The notes under the pieces are model-generated. The model did not search any database, had not been told where the DNA came from, and saw only the letters and a list, made by a program, of their open reading frames with translations. From NCBI GenBank assembly GCA_016786745.1, contig JAEUVS010000045.1, forward strand, positions 1-64,000: a stretch of DNA of 64,000 nt, read 5' to 3'. This stretch comes from Chitinophagaceae bacterium (GTDB taxonomy: Bacteria; Bacteroidota; Bacteroidia; Chitinophagales; Chitinophagaceae). Position numbers and translations under genes: made by a program. Shown here one piece after another: positions 59,419 to 64,000 of the stretch (within the stretch, counting starts at the first letter, position 1; each line of letters opens with the position of its first letter).

Positions 59419-60666
59419 ATGAAAGTAACATTGTCCCTGTTCATCTTTATCGCAGCTTTTATAACGGCCTGTGGCCAACCCGTTAGCGTTCAGGATGCCC
59501 CGGCGAGCGGACCAACGCCAGCCGATGCACCCATTGCACCCGCCGCCGAAAGAATTGACACCTATCTCCCACTTCTGAAAAATAAACGCGTGGCCGTTTT
59601 TGCCAACAACACCTCGATGGTAAACGATGTACATCTTGTCGATACGCTGTCGCGACTGGGAGTAGACATTAAAAAAATCTTTGCGCCTGAGCATGGTTTC
59701 AGGGGCACCGCGGATGCCGGCGAAAAAGTAGGGAACTCAAAAGATCCTGCGACAGGTATTACCATCGTTTCCCTATATGGCAGTAAAAGAAAACCCGGTG
59801 CCGCCGAACTGACAGATGTAGACGTGATATTGTTCGACATACAGGATGTTGGCGTGAGATTCTATACTTATATTTCGTCACTTGAATATTTGGCAGAAGC
59901 CTGCATGGAGCATAATAAACAGCTTATCGTTCTCGACAGGCCCAATCCAAATGGTTTTTATGTAGATGGCCCGGTGCGGCAGGATGGATTTAAGTCTTTT
60001 TTGGGCATGCAGAAAATTCCTGTTGTTTATGGTATGACGATCGGCGAATATGCGATGATGCTTAAAGGAGAAAAATGGATAGACTCTGCGATCAGAAAAA
60101 AATCCACAAACGATCTCGACCTTAAAGTAATTCCCTGCGGCAACTATACTCACTCATCAAAATATATTCTTCCCGTAAAGCCGTCTCCGAATTTGCCGGA
60201 TATGGCCTCTATTTATTTGTATCCTTCCACATGTTTTTTCGAAGGTACCGTGATGAGTGAGGGCCGCGCGACAGAAAGACCGTTTCAATTGATAGGGCAC
60301 CCAAAACTTCCCGATACGCTTTTCAGTTTTACTCCTCGTGCCCGCGAAGGAGCAATGAACACGAAATTGCTGAACCAGCTTTGCTACGGCTGGGATTTGG
60401 GAGGAAGCAATGAAGAGGTGTTGAAAAAAATAAATAGCAGGCTCCAGTTTAAATGGATGCGCGAAGCATACCGGTTGTTCCTAGGAAAAGACACCTTCTT
60501 CCTGAACAAAGGAAAAAATTTTGACAGGCTCGCCGGAAACAGTGAATTGCGTCCGCAGATAGTAAAAGGTTTAAGCGATGATGAGATAAGGAAATCGTGG
60601 AAACCGGAACTGGACAAATTCAAAGCGATCCGCAAGAAGTACCTTCTCTATAAAGATTTTGAATGA
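59419..60666 (+). CDS. DUF1343 exo-N-acetylmuramidase (NamZ-like) lipoprotein
   Basis: 415 residues with lipoprotein signal (LSLFIFIAAFITAC, then GQPV). DUF1343 core: KIFAPEHGFRGTADAGEKV (proposed catalytic Glu in PEHGFRG), SLYGSKRKPGAAELTDVDVILFDIQDVGVRFYTYISSLEY, VLDRPNPNGFYVDGPV and LYPSTCFFEGTVMSEGRATE. Characterised NamZ enzymes release MurNAc from glycan chain ends, feeding MurK/MurQ recycling, and both types of gene are at 18-19.7 kb. Ends with an ATGA overlap into fmt. Confidence 0.9.
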   Translation: MKVTLSLFIFIAAFITACGQPVSVQDAPASGPTPADAPIAPAAERIDTYLPLLKNKRVAVFANNTSMVNDVHLVDTLSRLGVDIKKIFAPEHGFRGTADAGEKVGNSKDPATGITIVSLYGSKRKPGAAELTDVDVILFDIQDVGVRFYTYISSLEYLAEACMEHNKQLIVLDRPNPNGFYVDGPVRQDGFKSFLGMQKIPVVYGMTIGEYAMMLKGEKWIDSAIRKKSTNDLDLKVIPCGNYTHSSKYILPVKPSPNLPDMASIYLYPSTCFFEGTVMSEGRATERPFQLIGHPKLPDTLFSFTPRAREGAMNTKLLNQLCYGWDLGGSNEEVLKKINSRLQFKWMREAYRLFLGKDTFFLNKGKNFDRLAGNSELRPQIVKGLSDDEIRKSWKPELDKFKAIRKKYLLYKDFE

Positions 60667-61574
60667 TGAAGCCGCGAATTGTATTCATGGGTACGCCAGA
60701 ATTTGCCGTGGCCTCTCTCGATGCGCTTGTTAAAGCGGGACATAACATTGTTGGCGTGATCACCGCTCCCGATAAACCGGCAGGCAGGGGCATGAAGATG
60801 AATACGAGTGCGGTAAAAAAGTATGCGGCAGAACATTCACTTCATGTGCTTCAGCCGGAGAAATTAAAGAATCCCGAATTTTTGGAACAATTAAGAGAAC
60901 TGGGAGCCGACCTGCAGATCGTGGTAGCCTTCCGCATGTTGCCAGAAGTGGTGTGGAGCATGCCACCGATGGGAACAGTAAATGTTCATGCATCGTTGCT
61001 TCCTGCATATCGTGGCGCCGCGCCGATTAACTGGGCGATTATTAATGGGGAAACAGAAACCGGCGTTACTACTTTTAAACTCACTCATGAAATAGATACG
61101 GGCAATATTCTTTTACAGGAGAAAGTTCAGATAGCTGAAGATGATTCGGCTGGTGATCTTCATGATAAACTGAAAGAAGCCGGGGCGCGATTGCTGTTAG
61201 AAACAGTGTCGGGGTTAGCCGATGGCAGCATTAAAGAACGTCCGCAACAGGGTACCTCCGCAACGCACGCACCAAAACTTTCTACAGAAACGGCACGGAT
61301 CAATTGGAGTGACAGGGCGGTGAAAATTCATAACCTCATCAGGGGTCTCTCGCCCTATCCGGGCGCCTTTACTTCGCTGAGAGGCAATGTGTTTAAAATT
61401 TATAAATCAGCTTATACAAACGAATCAACCGGCTCCCAACCCGGTGAGTTTGAAACAGATAACAGAAAATACCTGCGATTTTCCGCATCTGACGGTTATA
61501 TCTATGCGAAAGAAATTCAGATGGAAGGTAAAAAGCGTATGAGCATTGAGGAATTTCTCCGGGGCTTCAGGTAA
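60663..61574 (+). CDS. fmt: Methionyl-tRNA formyltransferase
   Basis: Formylates initiator Met-tRNA using 10-formyl-THF. 303 residues: RIVFMGTPEFAVASLDALVK, VITAPDKPAGRGMKMN, GTVNVHASLLPAYRGAAPINWAIINGE (catalytic Asn/His), GVTTFKLTHEIDTGNILLQE and a C-terminal OB-like domain with WSDRAVKIHNLIRGLSPYPGAFT. Start ATG overlaps the NamZ-like stop. Confidence 0.96.
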   Translation: MMKPRIVFMGTPEFAVASLDALVKAGHNIVGVITAPDKPAGRGMKMNTSAVKKYAAEHSLHVLQPEKLKNPEFLEQLRELGADLQIVVAFRMLPEVVWSMPPMGTVNVHASLLPAYRGAAPINWAIINGETETGVTTFKLTHEIDTGNILLQEKVQIAEDDSAGDLHDKLKEAGARLLLETVSGLADGSIKERPQQGTSATHAPKLSTETARINWSDRAVKIHNLIRGLSPYPGAFTSLRGNVFKIYKSAYTNESTGSQPGEFETDNRKYLRFSASDGYIYAKEIQMEGKKRMSIEEFLRGFR

Positions 61575-61652
61575 AGCTTTCACATTTTGTCGTTTTTTTC
61601 GTATATTCCATTTTACGATTTTGACGGAATCAAAACCTAAATTGCTCTGCAT

Positions 61653-62087
61653 ATGAAAAAAGTGGCCGACGTTATCGCCCGCAAAGGGAAAAATGTTACT
61701 AACGTACAACCAGACACCACCGTACTTGAAGCCCTGAAGATTATGGCCGACCAGAATATTGGTTCCGTGCTGATCCTCGAAAATGGAGAATACAGGGGAA
61801 TTATGACTGAAAGAGATTACTCGCGCAAGGTTATCCTTAACGGTAAATCATCTACCGATACGAGGGTTTCAGAAATTATGTCTTCCGATTTTCCGCGCGT
61901 TACTCCTTCCGATTCGATTGACTACTGCATGCAGCTGATGTCGGATAAAAATATCCGTTATCTGCCTGTTTTTGAAGGTGACAAGCTCAGTGGGATTTTA
62001 TCTATCAATGATGTGGTGAAGGAAACGATTATGGCGCAACAGGAAACAATTTCACAACTGAAAGATTACCTGCACCAGAGTTTATGA
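61653..62087 (+). CDS. Two-CBS-domain protein
   Basis: 144 residues made of a tandem CBS pair: VTNVQPDTTVLEALKIMADQNIGSVLI with GIMTERDYSRKVI, then PRVTPSDSIDYCMQLMSDKNIRYLPVF with GILSINDVVKETI. Such stand-alone Bateman modules bind adenine nucleotides and sense energy status; no effector domain is attached. A cluster of dispersed repeats begins 24 bases after its stop. Confidence 0.92.
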   Translation: MKKVADVIARKGKNVTNVQPDTTVLEALKIMADQNIGSVLILENGEYRGIMTERDYSRKVILNGKSSTDTRVSEIMSSDFPRVTPSDSIDYCMQLMSDKNIRYLPVFEGDKLSGILSINDVVKETIMAQQETISQLKDYLHQSL

Positions 62088-62111
62088 CCGTAATAATCAC
62101 TGAGAGTGTCT

Positions 62112-62281
62112 GTCATCCCGAGCCCAGCGATCGACGTATTGTCTGTCATCCCGAGCATAGCGAGGGATCGACGGAGAAGGTTTGTCCGCAGATCCCTCAC
62201 ACCGCCTTCGGCGGGTTCGGGATGACTGCGAAGCTATCATTCTTCGGCGGGTTCGGGATGACTGCGAAGCTGTCATTTTTC
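62112..62281. repeat. Cluster of dispersed palindromic repeats with a 36-base tandem duplication
   Basis: Contains a truncated plus copy (62112-62135), a full plus copy (62144-62178, GTCATCCCGAGCATAGCGAG-GGATCGACGG), a minus copy (62185-62225) and a 36-base direct repeat (62207-62242 and 62243-62278) beginning TTCGGCGGGTTCGGGATGAC and differing at two positions. An ORF of 82 codons across it (62084-62332) is translation of the repeat, not a gene. The mutS2 stop lies in the last unit. Confidence 0.85.
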
Positions 62282-64000
62282 AGCAACCACGGTAAGGTCT
62301 TCAAGTTCTACAGTAATAGGCATCATGCCTAATTGTATTACTGCCTTCCTGCCTTTTATTTCGCGCACCTCGCCCACCTGGTGATTCTTTTTCATCAGTA
62401 CCTTCTGCCCTATTTTAATATCTCCGCCGATCACCTCGTACCTGGAGCTGATTTTCTTTTTCACCTTTTCATCTTTCTGCCTCACATTCTGCTTAAACAG
62501 CAAGTCCCTCATCTGTTTAATCAGTTCGTTTTTATTTTCAGCATTCTCCGCCTTTTTCCAATCGAATACTACCTGTTTCAGCTTTCGCTCCATGTCTTTC
62601 AGGTAAGCGATTCTTTCTTCGGTAATTTTATTCTGCTGCTTAAGCAGTTCAACCTGCTGACTGTGCTTTTCCTTTTTGATCAACGCATCCATCTCCTTCC
62701 TCATGCGCTCATTATCCTTAATCAGCTGCTGAAGTTCTTTTTTCTCTTTTTCAATGATGTGAAGGTCCTGTTCGGTGCGGTTAAGCAATTTGTCGAGCCT
62801 GAAATGTCCTTCATCTACCAGTTGTCTCGCCCGTTCGATTATTCTGCGTTCTAACCCGATGCGTTCTGCAATTGAAAACGTATAGGAACTTCCTGGTTTG
62901 CCCACAATAAGGCGGTACAGCGGCAACAGGTTCTTTTCGTCGAACGCCATCGCGCCGTTAATAATACCCGGCGTTTTATTCGCCATTATTTTCAGGTTGA
63001 GATAGTGCGTCGTAACAATCCCGAGAGAATGTTTCTTCACCAGTTCTTCGAGGATAACCTCAGCGAAGGCGCCACCCAGGTTGGGATCGCTACCGCTACC
63101 CAATTCATCAATAAAGAATAACGTTTTACCGTTCGCGTTCTCCATGAAATACTTCATGTTCTTGAGATGCGAACTATAAGTGCTCAAATCAAATTCCAGG
63201 CTCTGCGTGTCGCCAATATGAATCATCAGTTGTTTAAAGATGCCCATTTCAGAATCGGGATGCACAGGAACCAGCAAACCGCTTTGCATCATCAACTGGA
63301 GAAGGCCAACCGTTTTTAACGTAACCGTTTTACCGCCTGCGTTCGGCCCCGAGATAAGCAATATTCTTGTCTTCTCATTCAGCGTAAGGTTTACAGGGTA
63401 AACAGGTTTTTGAGATTTTTGATTATACAGAAATAATAACGGATGATATGCCTCTACCAGGTGCACGTGCGACCTGTCGACAACCATCGGATGGTTTGCG
63501 TTCAGAATAACCGCGAGCCTTGCTTTTCCCCGGACGAAATCGTATTCGCCGAGTATCGCGTGATAAGCTCCAAGCAAACCTGAATAAGCAGAAATCCGGC
63601 TCGTTAACTCGCGCAGTATCCGGTACACTTCCCTGCCTTCCTCGTGTTCGAGAGCAAATACTTCGTTGTTAAGCTCGATGGTTTCTTCGGGCTCAACAAA
63701 ACTTGTTTTTCGTGTATCACTTTCGCCATGAAGAATTCCTTTCACCTGTCGCTTGTGTTCCGCAAAAAGCGCTACCACTCTTCTTCCGTTTAAAAAAGCT
63801 TCGCCAGTGTCGTTAACAAGTCCCTGCTTCGAGAGTTTCTGAACGATCCTGTCGAAAACGCGGCGAAGTTCGTTTCGCTTGCCGGATAGTTGCTGACGGA
63901 TACGCAATAATTCATTCGAGGCGTTATCCTTTACCTTTCCGGTGTCGTCGATCACATCGTCAATCAGTGAGATGATCGCTTTTTCGTAATATGTTGTTTT
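62273..64000 (-). CDS. mutS2: Endonuclease MutS2 (partial, C-terminal part)
   Basis: Frame open to the right window edge; 575 residues visible. MutS core helices (TGKVKDNASNELLRIRQQLS), Walker A RILLISGPNAGGKTVTLKTVG, FIDELGSGSDPNLGGAFAEV (Walker B), STH-type TTHYLNLKIMANKTPG, then a long coiled coil (~370-500) and a C-terminal KOW-like segment (KVLMKKNHQVGEVREIKGRK, QLGMMPITVELEDLTVVAEK). MutS2 acts in rescue of collided ribosomes and suppresses recombination. The Smr nuclease domain that usually follows is not present: the frame stops inside a repeat unit. Confidence 0.93.
   Translation of the reverse strand, partial: KTTYYEKAIISLIDDVIDDTGKVKDNASNELLRIRQQLSGKRNELRRVFDRIVQKLSKQGLVNDTGEAFLNGRRVVALFAEHKRQVKGILHGESDTRKTSFVEPEETIELNNEVFALEHEEGREVYRILRELTSRISAYSGLLGAYHAILGEYDFVRGKARLAVILNANHPMVVDRSHVHLVEAYHPLLFLYNQKSQKPVYPVNLTLNEKTRILLISGPNAGGKTVTLKTVGLLQLMMQSGLLVPVHPDSEMGIFKQLMIHIGDTQSLEFDLSTYSSHLKNMKYFMENANGKTLFFIDELGSGSDPNLGGAFAEVILEELVKKHSLGIVTTHYLNLKIMANKTPGIINGAMAFDEKNLLPLYRLIVGKPGSSYTFSIAERIGLERRIIERARQLVDEGHFRLDKLLNRTEQDLHIIEKEKKELQQLIKDNERMRKEMDALIKKEKHSQQVELLKQQNKITEERIAYLKDMERKLKQVVFDWKKAENAENKNELIKQMRDLLFKQNVRQKDEKVKKKISSRYEVIGGDIKIGQKVLMKKNHQVGEVREIKGRKAVIQLGMMPITVELEDLTVVAEK

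Noticed and set aside
62084-62332. 82-codon ORF overlapping the CBS gene end
   Set aside because: It is a translation of the dispersed repeat cluster (FGGFGMTAKLSFFGGFGMTAK-type repeats) and has no protein-like features.

Overview
The window is a chromosomal segment of a Bacteroidota bacterium, most likely a Chitinophagaceae-like member. Lineage markers visible in it are a SprE/PorW-like type IX secretion (T9SS) component, a cargo protein with a T9SS type A sorting domain, a PafA-type alkaline phosphatase, a bacterial serine palmitoyltransferase, a YpdA-type bacillithiol disulfide reductase, several outer-membrane barrel candidates, and -7 promoter motifs of the form TAnnTTTG (often continuing CG or CGG). 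There are no phage or conjugation genes, no transposase, no tRNA or rRNA and no CRISPR array. The content is mostly housekeeping, with long co-directional blocks and very tight or overlapping junctions.

Layout. 1-6.5 kb: end of a SprE-like gene, PBP1A, an outer-membrane protein, RlpA and an L,D-transpeptidase (cell wall). 6.5-15.9 kb, minus strand: a near-complete aromatic amino acid cluster, read as Phe/Tyr leader peptide with attenuator, pheA, aminotransferase, tyrA, a DEAD-box helicase with its own promoter, DAHP synthase-chorismate mutase, aroB, aroA, aroC. 16-19.7 kb: a hypothetical, a T9SS cargo, then murQ and a MurNAc/GlcNAc kinase (peptidoglycan sugar recycling; a NamZ-type muramidase lies at 59.4 kb). 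19.8-30.8 kb: S41 protease, sigma/anti-sigma pair, OM protein, VOC protein, heme dehydrogenase, DUF167, Tex, cysteine synthase. 30.8-35.4 kb: a gene-poor gap holding a candidate small RNA, a kinase-like hypothetical, tandem class II and class I fructose-bisphosphate aldolases, two small disordered proteins. 35.5-48.6 kb: PafA, SPT, UbiX, LolA, then GCDH-aroK-DUF423-ftsK, a beta-helix protein, pyrF and mrp. 48.7-64 kb: a carboxypeptidase-like-domain protein, 3-hydroxyacyl-CoA dehydrogenase, prmC/ribD, exbB/exbD, SPFH, YpdA, a 47-nt poly-T tract, pepT, CPBP protease, NamZ-fmt, a CBS protein and a partial mutS2.

The most notable signal is upstream of pheA. A 24-codon ORF with a Phe/Tyr run (FPFFYFYFYF) is followed by mutually exclusive antiterminator and terminator hairpins, which is the classical ribosome-mediated attenuation design. 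Its codon content matches an operon that makes both Phe (pheA) and Tyr (tyrA). A second candidate is a ~110-nt RNA at 31.0 kb with a full-consensus promoter, a 17-bp end-to-end stem and a U-run. A third theme is a dispersed family of GTCATCCCGAGCGAAGCGAG-type palindromic repeats in gene junctions; in at least two cases the repeat supplies or abuts a neighbouring stop codon.
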